NCBI GenBank assembly: GCA_018970085.1
Contig: JAGWXD010000005.1
Coordinates: 1 to 64,000 of the forward strand
Source of the DNA: Cyanobacteria bacterium REEB459
Lineage (GTDB): Bacteria; Cyanobacteriota; Cyanobacteriia; Phormidesmidales; Phormidesmidaceae
Length of the DNA stretch: 64,000 nucleotides
Direction of reading: 5' to 3'
Position numbers and translations under genes: made by a program. Below the pieces are notes generated by a model that saw nothing but the letters and a program-made list of their open reading frames with translations, was not told the DNA's origin and did no database searches. The first letter of the stretch is position 1. Each line of letters begins with the position of its first letter. This document shows, piece by piece, positions 1 to 8,487 of this stretch.

Positions 1-240
1 CCTTGAACCAGAGGGCTTCGTTGTGGTGTGCCAACTTGCCCCAAAGATCTCAGCCTTCTATGATGGTTCTGTTCGTCGGCTCACAGATTTGCCTCCAGCT
101 TCCTCCGGACATTCTCTCGCGAGTTTGCTCTTGGCTAGTGGTTGTCGTCACTCGGCTCCAATCACTTTCGAGCATTTGGACGCTGGTTCCACCACAGGGG
201 ACTTTCACCCCATGAGTGTACGCCCATGCTGGGCGTACAC
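1..240 (-). mobile_element. 5' end of a group II (probably class C-attC) intron, cut by the window edge
   Basis: Read on the minus strand from base 240, the sequence opens with a hairpin (GTGTACGCCC paired with GGGCGTACAC) followed by GGGGTGAAAGTCCCC, a layout I associate with the 5' end and domain I of bacterial group II introns. No long reading frame is present, as expected for domain I. The reverse transcriptase would lie beyond the left edge. It abuts an attC-like sequence (247-319) and runs opposite to it. That is the known habit of class C-attC introns, which insert into the bottom strand of integron attC sites. The class assignment is inference from position and motif, not from a structural model. 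Confidence 0.5.
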
Positions 241-246
241 ATTTCA

Positions 247-319
247 TTGGTGCGGACGGTACAGAGGTTATCAGTGGGTTTTCAAGGTTATCTGCCGCCG
301 CACAACTTCACCGTTAGAC
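247..319 (+). repeat. attC-like integron recombination site (site A), interrupted by the intron
   Basis: Ends in the core GTTAGAC (313-319), which fits the consensus GTTRRRY. It contains GGTGCGGACGG and GCCGCCGCACAACTTCACC as imperfectly complementary arms. The reverse complement closely resembles the site at 30798-30880: both share the GGTGAAGTTGTGCGG core and a GATAACCTCTGT block. The other core would lie across the intron insertion, outside the window. Orientation is opposite to the sites at 29.7-37.8 kb. Confidence 0.5.
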
Positions 320-343
320 GGAATTATATCCAAGGAATTAAGC

Positions 344-715
344 ATGAAGAATTGTAAGCCAATCGCTTATCTACTCCTTGCAAGCGCAGTTACCACTTTT
401 TCAAACTCTGTCGCAGTAAGGGCTGACACTTTAGACAAAAGCAACCTAATTGCCCAATCTCGTCGCCAATATGAATGTTCAAGAAATGGAGTCCAACCTA
501 GCGTATCAGGTGCTATATTCAGGGATGGATATTGCTTTATCCCTATATCAGCGGGAAAATGTATTGCCTATTCAGATCCTTTTGGCTTTAATAATATTAC
601 TTCAAGTGGACCCTCAGGCATGACCAAGTGCGATAACCCAGAAATTGTTATTGATGAGGCTATAGGGAAAAAGTATTATCGATTTTTTTCTGGCTCTAAA
701 TTTATACTTGGGTAG
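344..715 (+). CDS. small secreted protein of unknown function
   Basis: A 123-residue product starting at ATG 344. The open frame extends further upstream, but that part is attC and intron sequence. Residues 1-30 form a signal peptide (KNCK, then a hydrophobic stretch ending near VAVRADT). The mature part has four cysteines (in YECSRNG, GYCFIP, GKCIAY and TKCDNP), consistent with disulphides in an exported protein. I do not recognise the family. It lies directly after attC-like site A and ahead of the GIY-YIG gene, so it may be a cassette gene. Confidence 0.6.
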   Translation: MKNCKPIAYLLLASAVTTFSNSVAVRADTLDKSNLIAQSRRQYECSRNGVQPSVSGAIFRDGYCFIPISAGKCIAYSDPFGFNNITSSGPSGMTKCDNPEIVIDEAIGKKYYRFFSGSKFILG

Positions 716-724
716 CCATGTGGC

Positions 725-1135
725 ATGATGAATTTGGGAACTTACAATCTGCCTTCCGTGCCAACGAACAACTCTGAAATACAAAACCAAGCAAGAAGTA
801 TCTTGGATACAATTGCCTTTACTCCCTTTGAACAATGCCAACCCTTGAGCCGTGATTTTAGCGACATTCCTCATTGTCCTGGCATTTACGCGGTCAGGCA
901 TAGATCTCAGGGATTGCTTTACATTGGTAAAACTAAAAGCTTACGAGGTCGTTTTAAAGGTGGACACAAAGCTTTTTTGTGGGCTTGGCTGGATCAATAT
1001 AACGGCGAAGATGTACGCATAGCAGTGCAGACAATACCTTACTCGAAAAACCCTGCGCTACTATTAGAACTAGAGGCGATCATTTTGAGAGCCACCGAGC
1101 CACCGTATAATGTTCAAATTCCGATGGAGTCCTAA
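725..1135 (+). CDS. GIY-YIG nuclease-superfamily protein
   Basis: A 136-residue protein with the GIY-YIG signature at about residues 52-70 (PGIYAVRHRS then LLYIGKTKSLRGRF). An acidic/Asn motif (ELEAIILRATEPPYN) near residue 120 supplies the usual metal-binding Glu and the Asn. The family cleaves DNA as homing, repair or restriction nucleases; no extra domain is present to tell which. It follows the secreted-protein gene by 9 bases and is followed 3 bases later by a small ORF, suggesting co-transcription of 725-1345. ATG ATG at the start leaves the exact start open by one codon. Confidence 0.8.
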   Translation: MMNLGTYNLPSVPTNNSEIQNQARSILDTIAFTPFEQCQPLSRDFSDIPHCPGIYAVRHRSQGLLYIGKTKSLRGRFKGGHKAFLWAWLDQYNGEDVRIAVQTIPYSKNPALLLELEAIILRATEPPYNVQIPMES

Positions 1136-1138
1136 CCC

Positions 1139-1345
1139 ATGCCAGCGAAACTTTCAGAGCAAATCTCGTCCACTGATGCAGAAATTATTTTAAGACGCTT
1201 ACCCAATTGGATTCAGGATGCCTTGATTGCTCGTGCTACTGAAATTGATTATCCCGTTGAAGCGATCATTGAGATGGCGATCGCCAGTTTTCTAGACACA
1301 GAGGCATTAAGTTTTGCAGACTGTAAGCCAGGGCGAGGTCAATAA
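1139..1345 (+). CDS. small hypothetical protein next to the GIY-YIG gene
   Basis: A 68-residue, largely helical product (LPNWIQDALIARATEIDYP). The stretch with alternating charged and aliphatic residues resembles small ribbon-helix-helix or antitoxin-like proteins, but I cannot assign a family. The start lies 3 bases after the stop of the GIY-YIG gene, so translational coupling is likely. It may be a partner or regulator of that protein; this rests on context only. Confidence 0.5.
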   Translation: MPAKLSEQISSTDAEIILRRLPNWIQDALIARATEIDYPVEAIIEMAIASFLDTEALSFADCKPGRGQ

Positions 1346-2044
1346 GTCTAATCGGGTAGCCGGGTTTTTTTTTCTCCCCCAGTCCCCACAACACCCCCCA
1401 TGCGGCTCCCCATGGGGCGTTTCCCCAGAACGATTTAGAGTTCAGCTTGAACGCTACAAGAGCGACCTAGATGTTCCCCAGGACTGGCTGCACAATGAAG
1501 CGCCGACTCCATAGCTCCCCCATTCGGGTTCATCCCTCGGTCGAGCTTTGTGACTCCTCCCTGCGTTCCGAAGTTCAGTCCTTCCCCCTGTCCCACCCAT
1601 TACAATGAGCGTTTGGCTACTACCACCTCTGCTGACTTCTGCTCGATCACCCAGAGCGTTTCCGCACCTGTGCGCTGTCTAAAAATCGGTAGGGTTCTGT
1701 GGCTACCTTGCCGTTTCCAAAAGTATCTGCGGTTCTGTTGGTTCTTGGTACTACACTGACGTATGTGGCTCAATTGGAGTAATACACTCTAGTCAAGTCA
1801 GATTTTGAGGAATGTAATAGACTTGTTGCTCCATAACATCAAAAATGGCTGAAACCATTGTCCCAAAAGGCTTATGAGCATTGAGTATTAAAAATGTCTG
1901 AAATCCCCTTGCTATATGAATTTTACGGATTTTTTTATTCTATAAAGCAACAGGTCTAGTATTTTGATGAAGTTAATATTCTCAAAGAGGCAGTTGTTTG
2001 CTGTATGTAACAATAGAGGAAAAGTCTATATCAGGAGTCCCACA
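1346..2044. other. 700-base non-coding stretch, possible degraded group II intron RNA at 1365-1760
   Basis: No credible gene. The part at 1365-1760 is GC-richer than its surroundings, has C-rich tracts on this strand and short hairpins (for example CCCCATGCGG with the following CCCATGGGG). It reads on the minus strand like structured group II intron RNA without its reverse transcriptase. This is a weak impression. The part at 1765-2040 is AT-rich and holds nothing I recognise beyond the ribosome-binding site of the next gene. Confidence 0.25.
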
Positions 2045-2278
2045 GTGATTAAAGAGCTAGACCGTATTACTGTTAATCCACAAATATGCCTTGGACAACC
2101 AACAATTCGGGGAATGCGTATGACTGTGGGATTTGTCTTAAAGCTGTTGGCTAGTCAGTTATCTATTCAGGAAGTTTTAGAGGCTTATCCAGAGTTGGAG
2201 GAAGAAGATATTCGCCAAGCTCTTAATTATGCAGCTTGGGCTGTATCCGACCGTATTGTTAGCTTCACCTCAACATGA
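2045..2278 (+). CDS. DUF433 antitoxin-type protein
   Basis: The core reads ELDRITVNPQICLGQPTIRG, then a helical segment ending in ALNYAAWAVSDR, matching DUF433 proteins (VapB45-like antitoxins of about 75-80 residues). The frame opens earlier (1964), but GTG 2045 is preceded at good distance by AGGAG (2033-2037) and gives the normal 77-residue length, so I choose it. Its stop overlaps the start of the DUF5615 toxin gene (ATGA), the standard arrangement of this toxin-antitoxin type. Confidence 0.8.
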   Translation: MIKELDRITVNPQICLGQPTIRGMRMTVGFVLKLLASQLSIQEVLEAYPELEEEDIRQALNYAAWAVSDRIVSFTST

Positions 2279-2664
2279 GTAGTTTGCGTTTGCTGGCTGA
2301 CGTTCATATCTCTCCTTTGACAGTTGAGGCTTTAAGGTCACAGGGCTACGACATAGTACACACTATAGACGTGTTGCCTGCGACTGCTTCCGATGCGGAG
2401 ATTTTGGAACTTGCCAGAGTCGAAGGTAAAGTCGTTTTAACACAAGACTTAGATTTTTCCATGCTGGTGGCTCTCAGTAATTATGGACTGCCCAGTTTGA
2501 TTACATTACGGTTGTCTTCTGCCAAACCTGATGTGGTTGCTCAAAGACTTCTAGATGTTTTACCTACTATGGAAATCGAACTGACAGAAGGTGCGGCAAT
2601 TACTATTAGCGATGACTCAGTACGTGTTCGTAAACTTCCAATTCGACAAGGAAGAAGGGGTTAG
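2275..2664 (+). CDS. DUF5615 PIN-like toxin
   Basis: 129 residues with the reduced PIN-fold pattern of DUF5615: LLADVHISPLTVEALRSQGY at the N-terminus with the first acidic residue, then ASDAEILELA and VVLTQDLDFS with further conserved Asp residues. These proteins are predicted ribonuclease toxins neutralised by the upstream DUF433 protein. It overlaps that gene by 4 bases. A degraded repeat end overlaps and follows the stop codon. The family assignment is firm; toxin activity is inferred from the pairing. Confidence 0.85.
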   Translation: MSSLRLLADVHISPLTVEALRSQGYDIVHTIDVLPATASDAEILELARVEGKVVLTQDLDFSMLVALSNYGLPSLITLRLSSAKPDVVAQRLLDVLPTMEIELTEGAAITISDDSVRVRKLPIRQGRRG

Positions 2665-2697
2665 GGGATGAGGGTAAACGTGCAAAACTGGGATATG
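2655..2697. repeat. degraded end of the 26.1-kb inverted-repeat element
   Basis: GGGGTTAGGGGATGAGGGT then TGCAAAACTGGGATA resembles the right end of the element at 26126-26252 (TGCAAAATTGGGATA preceded by a TTAGGGGTTGA-type block). Only one end is seen. Confidence 0.3.
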
Positions 2698-2821
2698 CTC
2701 CTTTGAAACCCTCATCTCCTCTTCCTAAGGGGGTGATCGCTAACCGAGCATAGGACAACAGATCTGAACCCAAATTGAGGTAAATGAGATAACTGGTGGG
2801 ACTATACAACCAACCCATTCA

Positions 2822-3559
2822 TCAATGGGTTAATGCCCGGAAAAGGGTCTGTAGCTCTGATAAAAATCCATTTTTCTTCGCCTTCCATGGGGGAATAGAA
2901 GATGGGGTTCCTAGTTGATCCGGGGTAGGAGTGCCACTTAAAATACGGTCTAACTCGTCTCCCATGGGTTTGTTCACTTGTTCGGTCACCAATGCGTAGG
3001 CATTGGAATCAGTTTCCACCCAGACTTGCCACGGGTGTGGATACGCTCGGAGAATGGCTGCTTTTTCAAGGGGACGCAAATAGTATGAACAAATGAAGGT
3101 ACTAAGAAACCGTTCTCGTAATTGACGACCAGCATAGCCAATACCTATGGTGGCAATATCCTCCAGACGGGGATTGAGTAAAACTACAGGGCGATCGCCA
3201 GCTTGATCACATAATTTCTCCACCGTTTCAACCTCTACCGCTGAAGGTTCTATAAATAGAAACAATTGGTCATCAGGGTGGATCATCGCTTTCAGTTCTT
3301 CCATACCCCGAATCTCATAGGGCTTATGCCCCCAATCCCTTCGTGCCAAAGCAGCCGATCCAGCATCAGGAAAAAACACCCGTAATTTCAACTGTAAATT
3401 TTCAAACATGGGCAGAAATCGTTCAGCAATGGGCATTATCTTTAATTCCGGAATGTTCAGTTCGATTTGTAACCGTCGATTTCCTGCTGCTAAAGCCGTT
3501 TGGGTTGCCCCTTGAGCCTGAATAATGGCACTATCAATATCTGTTGGCAACTGAACCAT
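2822..3559 (-). CDS. DUF1995-domain protein (LPA3-like)
   Basis: 245 residues starting MVQLPTDIDSAIIQAQGA. The pattern ELNIPELK, LRVFFPDAGSAALARRDWG and RPVVLLNPRLED fits DUF1995, a family found in cyanobacteria and plastids. Its plant members include LPA3, needed for photosystem II assembly. No signal peptide or membrane segment; probably a soluble cytoplasmic protein. The last 50 residues (LSGTPTPDQLGTPSS onward) look like a flexible tail. Divergent from the YbjN-domain gene, with a 260-base promoter region between them. Function in this organism is inferred from family only. Confidence 0.8.
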   Translation of the reverse strand: MVQLPTDIDSAIIQAQGATQTALAAGNRRLQIELNIPELKIMPIAERFLPMFENLQLKLRVFFPDAGSAALARRDWGHKPYEIRGMEELKAMIHPDDQLFLFIEPSAVEVETVEKLCDQAGDRPVVLLNPRLEDIATIGIGYAGRQLRERFLSTFICSYYLRPLEKAAILRAYPHPWQVWVETDSNAYALVTEQVNKPMGDELDRILSGTPTPDQLGTPSSIPPWKAKKNGFLSELQTLFRALTH

Positions 3560-3819
3560 TCATTGTCCTCTTAAGGGTAATTTTTATCTTATTTTACCGT
3601 GGGTTTGGGTGAACCGTGTCCCCCTCTTATCAACCATTCTAAATTCACATGGTAATCAGCAATACACCGTCAGGCAGTAGGGGTTGAAGACGATAGGACA
3701 TCGGTGGGATACTCCCCCTAGATTGGAATTCTAGTACGCCATAGGTTGCAAGAATGTAGTATTGTGAACAATGAATTAGTGTTTGTCAATCTCCCTCTGT
3801 GAACGAAACAAGAACAATC

Positions 3820-4320
3820 ATGGCAACTACACCATCTGATTTAGAGTCTGTCTTAGCATCTTTTGCCTCCATGGCAAATGTTTTAAGTACCGTCAACCAT
3901 GATTCTAGCGAAACCACCAATTATGTAGAAATAATCCAAACTGTCATTGCCAGCTTAGAACAAACCGAAACGGCGATGGTTAACCATAGGGAGGATCAAT
4001 TTTTATGGAAATTTCAATATGGATCGGTGGAAGTTCTCGTCCAACTAACGGGACAATCCAATGAAGACACCTTCACTGTTTGGGCAACTGTTCTGTCCCT
4101 ACCTGTGAAAGATGAATTGACTTTATTGCGTAGATTACTAGAAATGAACTGGACCAGCACCCTGGAAGCTCGGTTTGGTATCTTGGATAATCAGATCGTT
4201 GCCATCACCCAACGATCGGTGGCAGATTTATCAGCAGGTGAAATTTCCAGAGCAATTACCATTGTTGCCACATTGGCGGACGAACAAGATGATTTATTAA
4301 AAGCAGAATTTGGGCTTTAA
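3820..4320 (+). CDS. YbjN-domain protein
   Basis: 166 residues counted from ATG 3820; a GTG 21 bases upstream is in frame but has no better ribosome site. The segment FLWKFQYGSVEVLVQLTGQ, then FTVWATVLSLPVKDELTLLRRLLEMN and ISRAITIVATLADEQDDLL, follows the YbjN fold, a helical-capped domain related to type III secretion chaperones. Cyanobacteria have several such proteins. Their role is unclear; some have been linked to stress tolerance. Nine bases before the lipoate ligase-like frame, so possibly co-transcribed with it. Confidence 0.7.
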   Translation: MATTPSDLESVLASFASMANVLSTVNHDSSETTNYVEIIQTVIASLEQTETAMVNHREDQFLWKFQYGSVEVLVQLTGQSNEDTFTVWATVLSLPVKDELTLLRRLLEMNWTSTLEARFGILDNQIVAITQRSVADLSAGEISRAITIVATLADEQDDLLKAEFGL

Positions 4321-4359
4321 TGTCCCCATTTGAAAATTTATTGTATTAACCTCTTCTTT

Positions 4360-5127
4360 GTGACGAACGTTTCTCCTCCCGCTGTTTGGCGATTGATTCC
4401 GCCACTCCATGCCCCTGGATCTATCCAGATGGCTATTGATTGGTGGCTGCTGGAGCAACATCGTCAACATTCCCATCCCCCCACCCTTCGATTTTACACC
4501 TGGCTTCCCATCTCCATTTCTTTAGGTTATCATCAACGTCAATGGTCTGCCCATTGGCAACACCTATCCTGGCAAGGGCAACCCATTACCCTGGTACGAC
4601 GACCAACGGGGGGGCGGTCTGTGTTACATCAGGGAGACCTAACCTATATGGTGGTTACTTCGGGGGTGGAGGGGAATCGGACTCAAATGTATCAAACCCT
4701 ATGTAGTTTTTTAATTCAGGGTTGGCAAAATTTAGGGGTTTCTTTATCCTATGGACAACAAGGTCGGGGTAATACCCAAAACCAAAATTGTTTTGGCATC
4801 CCTACTTCTGCGGATTTGGTCATGGAAGATGGTACCAAGCTAATTGGCAGTGCCCGGTTACATCGGGGTCATGCCATCCTGCAACACGGTTCGATACGCT
4901 TACGGTCAGATCCTGATCTTTTCTTTCACGTCTTTCAGGAAAAAACTAGTCTGCCCCACTTTCCCCTGGAATTGAATGGTAAGGAACCCTTGAATGATGT
5001 TATGGAAGCCCTCATCCTAGCTGCTTGCCATCGATTTCATATCACCTTAGATACCCAACCCCTGAGGGAGGAGGAATGGAAGGCAATTGAACAGTTAGCT
5101 CCATCTTTTGTAGTGCCTTATGGCTAA
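4360..5127 (+). CDS. lipoate-protein ligase A family protein
   Basis: About 255 residues. Motifs of the BPL/LplA catalytic domain are present: the substrate-loop RRPTGGRSVLHQGDLTY, NCFGIPTSADLV, and DGTKLIGSARLHRGHAILQHGS carrying the catalytic-type lysine and the HGS strand. The enzyme family transfers lipoyl or octanoyl groups to the E2 subunits of pyruvate dehydrogenase and related complexes. The start is uncertain: TTG 4330 is the longest, and GTG 4360 gives the short N-terminus usual before WRLIP. No C-terminal accessory domain is seen. Confidence 0.8.
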   Translation: MTNVSPPAVWRLIPPLHAPGSIQMAIDWWLLEQHRQHSHPPTLRFYTWLPISISLGYHQRQWSAHWQHLSWQGQPITLVRRPTGGRSVLHQGDLTYMVVTSGVEGNRTQMYQTLCSFLIQGWQNLGVSLSYGQQGRGNTQNQNCFGIPTSADLVMEDGTKLIGSARLHRGHAILQHGSIRLRSDPDLFFHVFQEKTSLPHFPLELNGKEPLNDVMEALILAACHRFHITLDTQPLREEEWKAIEQLAPSFVVPYG

Positions 5128-5204
5128 TATTTTCCATATCAAGACCTACGAATCGTTCTCAGGTGGTTTAAGGGGAGACGTTAACTAGACACAAGAGAGG
5201 AAGG

Positions 5205-6215
5205 ATGTTTCAAGTTTTAACCCGCGTTCTACTATGGTTGGTCATTGGTGGAGTCGCTTGGTACATTTTTCTCCGATTCATACCCTCTAAAATCTATACC
5301 TGGCTGGGTGGGTTGGTGATGATTTTACTGGTAATCATTGGGTTTATAGAGCCCGGAGATGGTCCTATCGGAACATTGATCACTGTCATCAGTATTCCTC
5401 TCAAACCACTGGGAATATGCTTGATCTTGGTGGGAGCTGGTTTAAGAGATTATTACCAGAAAGGTCGTCCCGTTTACACTACTCCCATATTAGTTGGTTT
5501 TTTTATTTTATTTGTTTCTAGCATTCCCATTGTGTCTTATTTTTTAATGCAGCAAGTGGAACAGGAAGTCGTCCAACTAACCAAAGAGGCGACTGGGAGT
5601 GCTCCTGTTTTGGTAATGTTAGGACAAGGAACAACGGAAGCTGGCATTCCGCCCCGTCCTGATGTCCAATTAACGGATACGGGCGATCGTATTCTGTATA
5701 CTGCACGTCTCTATCGTCAGCAGCGGGATCAATCCGGTATTGGTCCCTTGGTTATTGTGTCTGCGGGGCGTCGTCCTGATTTGGAAGGAGCTGCTGAGAA
5801 TGTTCAGGAAGGAAATGATATTCAAAAAATTTTAATTGATCAAGGTGTTACAAGCTCAGATATTATCCTAGAACCAAAGGGTGGGGATATCCGTGTTTCA
5901 GTGTTGGAGGTGAAAAATAAATTAGAGGAGCGGAAAGCCGATCCTCGCATAAAAGAATCCCGAGAAATCATGCTGGTTACTTCGGCGATTCATATCCGTC
6001 GAGCTACCATGACATTTCGCCAAGAGGGATTCAAAGTCATACCTAAGCCTACAGACTTTATCACGATTCAACCAGGAGGTAACTCTAGCAAACGCATTCA
6101 ACTGACCGATCTACTTCCTAGTGCATTAGCATTAGATCACACGACTCGATTTATTGAAGAGTACTTAGTTTCAATTTTTTATTTTTTGCGGGGATGGTTA
6201 TCCCCAGCCATTTAA
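5205..6215 (+). CDS. YdcF/ElyC-type DUF218 membrane protein
   Basis: 336 residues. Three to four hydrophobic segments lie at about residues 5-25, 33-50, 58-80 and 95-120. They are followed by a DUF218 domain with VLVMLGQGTTEAG, a GDRILYTARLYR helix, VIVSAGRR, and the family-typical LVTSAIHIRRATMTFRQEG then VIPKPTDF. The domain faces the periplasm and is linked to envelope homeostasis in the relatives SanA and ElyC. A good AGAGAGGAAGG ribosome site precedes ATG 5205. Stands alone between the lipoate ligase and Tic22 genes. Confidence 0.85.
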   Translation: MFQVLTRVLLWLVIGGVAWYIFLRFIPSKIYTWLGGLVMILLVIIGFIEPGDGPIGTLITVISIPLKPLGICLILVGAGLRDYYQKGRPVYTTPILVGFFILFVSSIPIVSYFLMQQVEQEVVQLTKEATGSAPVLVMLGQGTTEAGIPPRPDVQLTDTGDRILYTARLYRQQRDQSGIGPLVIVSAGRRPDLEGAAENVQEGNDIQKILIDQGVTSSDIILEPKGGDIRVSVLEVKNKLEERKADPRIKESREIMLVTSAIHIRRATMTFRQEGFKVIPKPTDFITIQPGGNSSKRIQLTDLLPSALALDHTTRFIEEYLVSIFYFLRGWLSPAI

Positions 6216-6312
6216 CATGGGATAGTCAGTTGATGAACCTACATACTCACCTGGACAAATCGCTTCCAGGGTTGCTTAAATCATGTCAGTATTCCATTGA
6301 GGTAAAATATTT

Positions 6313-7239
6313 ATGAAAGGATTTGGCCGTATTGGTGCCACCGTTAGTTTAGTGGGTAGTGTCTTAGCGGGAACAATTTGGGCAGGTAGTTTACCCGTAC
6401 TTGGTTTGCCAGTTGCTCAAATTTTAGATCGTCTCCGTCCTATCCCAGTGTTTACAATTACCAACGATCAAGGGGTACCCTTGACAGCCAGTCCTCGCCA
6501 AGGAGAAAACCGCCCCCCTATTTCACCAATTTTCATAGGGCGGGGGGAAGCTCAGACATTTCTGGATCGATTGAAAAGTACCAACCCAGATTTAGCTAAA
6601 AGTGTTAAAGTGACTCCAATTTCCATGGCAGAAGTTTTTGAAATTCGTCAAAAGTCAAAAGGTAAGGCTGATCGGTTAGAGTTTGAATATGTGCCCATGC
6701 AACAACAGGTTACATCTGCCAAAGACTTGATTAAACAAGCAGGGGCAAAACCTGAACAGTTCCAAGGAACACCCTTGTTCTTTGCCTTGGCTGGGGCTGA
6801 AAAAGAGCGGTTTCCTGTTGCCATACGGCAAGGAGATAAATCGGTGATTCCTCTGTTCTTCAAAAAAGAAGATATGCAAACCATTGTTGAACAGTTTAAG
6901 AAACAACAGCCTAATCAAGCGGCTACATTACAAGTTCTGGCATTCCCATTACCTCTTGAAATGGTTTTGTATGGTTGGGAAAATGAAGCAGATGAAAAAT
7001 TCAATAAAGAGGTGCCATTCTTCAAAGAACTTGGTTCTCAGATCGTCTTGGTACCGCCCCAAGAGTCCCTGGAGTTTGTTCGAACCTTATCCAGTGGCAC
7101 CCAGGGGAAGCCAAACCCTCAATCATCTCCTTCCTCCAATGTTAGACCAACTACAACGACTAGTCCTAAACCCAGCCCCTCCCCTACTGTCAAGCCAAGT
7201 CCAACTAGTCCTAAACCCAGCCCTGTTAAACCCAAATAA
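6313..7239 (+). CDS. Tic22-like family protein
   Basis: 308 residues. An N-terminal signal-type segment (VSLVGSVLAGTIWAGSLPVLG) is followed by VFTITNDQGVPL and two halves that each end in an acidic FF/FL segment (GRGEAQTFLDRLK; FFKKEDMQTIVEQFKK). This is the internal duplication of Tic22. Cyanobacterial Tic22 homologues act in the periplasm in outer-membrane biogenesis with Omp85. The last 50 residues are a low-complexity Pro/Ser/Thr/Lys tail (SPKPSPSPTVKPSPTSPKP) that could be a cell-wall spacer. It is longer than I expect for the family. Confidence 0.8.
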   Translation: MKGFGRIGATVSLVGSVLAGTIWAGSLPVLGLPVAQILDRLRPIPVFTITNDQGVPLTASPRQGENRPPISPIFIGRGEAQTFLDRLKSTNPDLAKSVKVTPISMAEVFEIRQKSKGKADRLEFEYVPMQQQVTSAKDLIKQAGAKPEQFQGTPLFFALAGAEKERFPVAIRQGDKSVIPLFFKKEDMQTIVEQFKKQQPNQAATLQVLAFPLPLEMVLYGWENEADEKFNKEVPFFKELGSQIVLVPPQESLEFVRTLSSGTQGKPNPQSSPSSNVRPTTTTSPKPSPSPTVKPSPTSPKPSPVKPK

Positions 7240-7309
7240 TGAATCTCCTTTCCAAGGCAATTTTCTCCCTCTTTTGTCTTGGTAGTGCCAAGGAGATGAT
7301 GGGTTATGG

Positions 7310-7401
7310 TTGACATACTCACCGGGCTAAAGCCACGGTGATTCTTGACGGTTCACAGCAACTAGCCTCCGAAGAGGTCTTACGGTTGCTCCCCGTCGGG
7401 T
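7310..7401 (-). ncRNA. right end / omega (re)RNA scaffold of an IS200/IS605-type tnpB element
   Basis: Immediately downstream of the tnpB stop on the minus strand are two stable hairpins: GCAAC..CCTC..GAGG..GTTGC, and CACCGGGCTAAAGCCACGGTG in the reverse sense. The end reads GTGAGTATGTCAA. In active elements this region forms the 3' scaffold of the guide RNA used by TnpB, with the guide read from the sequence just beyond the end (here bases below 7310). The scaffold looks well preserved although the protein gene beside it is only a stub. Confidence 0.6.
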
Positions 7402-7521
7402 TTAGAGTCTCCCAATGCCTTGCGGACTTTGTTCTATATTCTTTGCTGCATTCACATTTCGGTCGTGTTCAGTGTCACAATTCAGGCATCGAACCGACCG
7501 AATGTTTAGATCCAATGGTTT
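7402..7521 (-). pseudogene. tnpB C-terminal remnant (IS200/IS605 type)
   Basis: About 39 codons remain, containing the second half of the TnpB zinc finger and the terminal RuvC motif: RCLNCDTEHDRNVNAAKNIE, then QSPQGIGRL and the stop. The frame is closed upstream by a stop, and the rest of the roughly 400-residue protein is missing. TnpB is an RNA-guided nuclease, which this stub cannot be. It lies just downstream of dcd on the same strand, with 39 bases between. Confidence 0.75.
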
Positions 7522-7560
7522 TCACGAACAATTTTAGTAGACAACTTGTGTGGAAAGTCT

Positions 7561-8157
7561 TTAAACTTTAGCGATAGTGACCCGTTGCGGTTGATTCTGA
7601 TATTTTCCTGCCCGGTCTGCATAAGTGGTATCACAAGGTTCGCCCTCAAAAAATAACAGTTGACAGACCCCTTCATTTGCATAAATCCTGCAGTCTGCCC
7701 CAGACGAATTACTGACCTCAAGGGTTATGTGCCCAACCCATGAACTTTCCAGCGGGGTAGTGTTTACAATTAAGGAGCATCTGGCATAAGTGCTTTTCCC
7801 CATGCAAATGGCAGTAGCATTAGGGGGCATCTGTATTTTCTCTAATGAGACTCCTAATCCATAGGAATGGGCGGGTATGATGAAAAAATCACCATCTGCA
7901 TCAGATTGCAAAGTAACAGGTTCAAGATTTTGTGGGTTAAACCGCTTGGGGTTAATCACGGTGCCGGGAATATGGCGAAAAATAACAAATTCTGCTGAGG
8001 AAAGCCTTATATCATAGCCATAGCTTGACAAACCGAACGATAATACTTTTTGAATATGGGTATCATCTCTGGATACTTGACGAATGAGCTTTGGTTCAAA
8101 AGGCTGAATCATGCCTTGTTTAGCTTGTTCCATAATCCAGCGATCGTTTTTTAGCAT
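7561..8157 (-). CDS. dcd: dCTP deaminase
   Basis: 198 residues, the normal length. Family motifs are intact: GLSSYGYDIRLS near residue 42, then GKSTYARCSLIVNTTPLESSWVGH, holding the catalytic Arg and Ser and the neighbouring Val/Leu. ITLEVSNSS with the catalytic Glu follows, then IYANEGVCQLLFF. The C-terminal DRAGKYQNQ closes the active site. It deaminates dCTP to dUTP for thymidylate synthesis. Monocistronic by spacing. Downstream lies the tnpB remnant, upstream a short inverted-repeat element. Confidence 0.95.
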   Translation of the reverse strand: MLKNDRWIMEQAKQGMIQPFEPKLIRQVSRDDTHIQKVLSFGLSSYGYDIRLSSAEFVIFRHIPGTVINPKRFNPQNLEPVTLQSDADGDFFIIPAHSYGLGVSLEKIQMPPNATAICMGKSTYARCSLIVNTTPLESSWVGHITLEVSNSSGADCRIYANEGVCQLLFFEGEPCDTTYADRAGKYQNQPQRVTIAKV

Positions 8158-8247
8158 GGCAAGATACTCACTGTGTATTGTTCAACCTTATTGCTTTTTA
8201 ACATGTAAATGGTTCTTTTCAATAGTGAATTAATGCGAAGAACCGAA

Positions 8248-8417
8248 CAGGGCAACCGCACACAAAACTTAATATATCAATAAGAGCCAATTTTCATCAC
8301 CTTATTGCAAAAATTCTCATTAGTTAAGGCTTATTGAGAATAAAGATCTTCTAAACTAGTGTTTTTAATATTGAGGTGTACCATATAGCGCGTTAAGAAA
8401 CGTGTGCGGTTGCCCTG
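8248..8417. mobile_element. 170-bp MITE-like element with 16-bp perfect terminal inverted repeats
   Basis: CAGGGCAACCGCACAC at 8248-8263 is repeated as its exact reverse complement at 8402-8417. The 138 bases between are AT-rich and non-coding. The first 45 bases or so recur almost identically at 13582-13627. Size, perfect terminal repeats and lack of a gene fit a non-autonomous transposable element. The stretch 8158-8487 between dcd and the budA fragment holds nothing else. Confidence 0.7.
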
Positions 8418-8487
8418 TACATCGATACTTGGCAATAGGCTGATGTTTATTATTTTGTTATAATTTGATGGAGGCTTTTTTGATTAA

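Noticed and set aside
1314-1759. Two short plus-strand frames after the GIY-YIG cluster
   Set aside because: Composition and lack of ribosome sites fit non-coding, structured sequence rather than genes.
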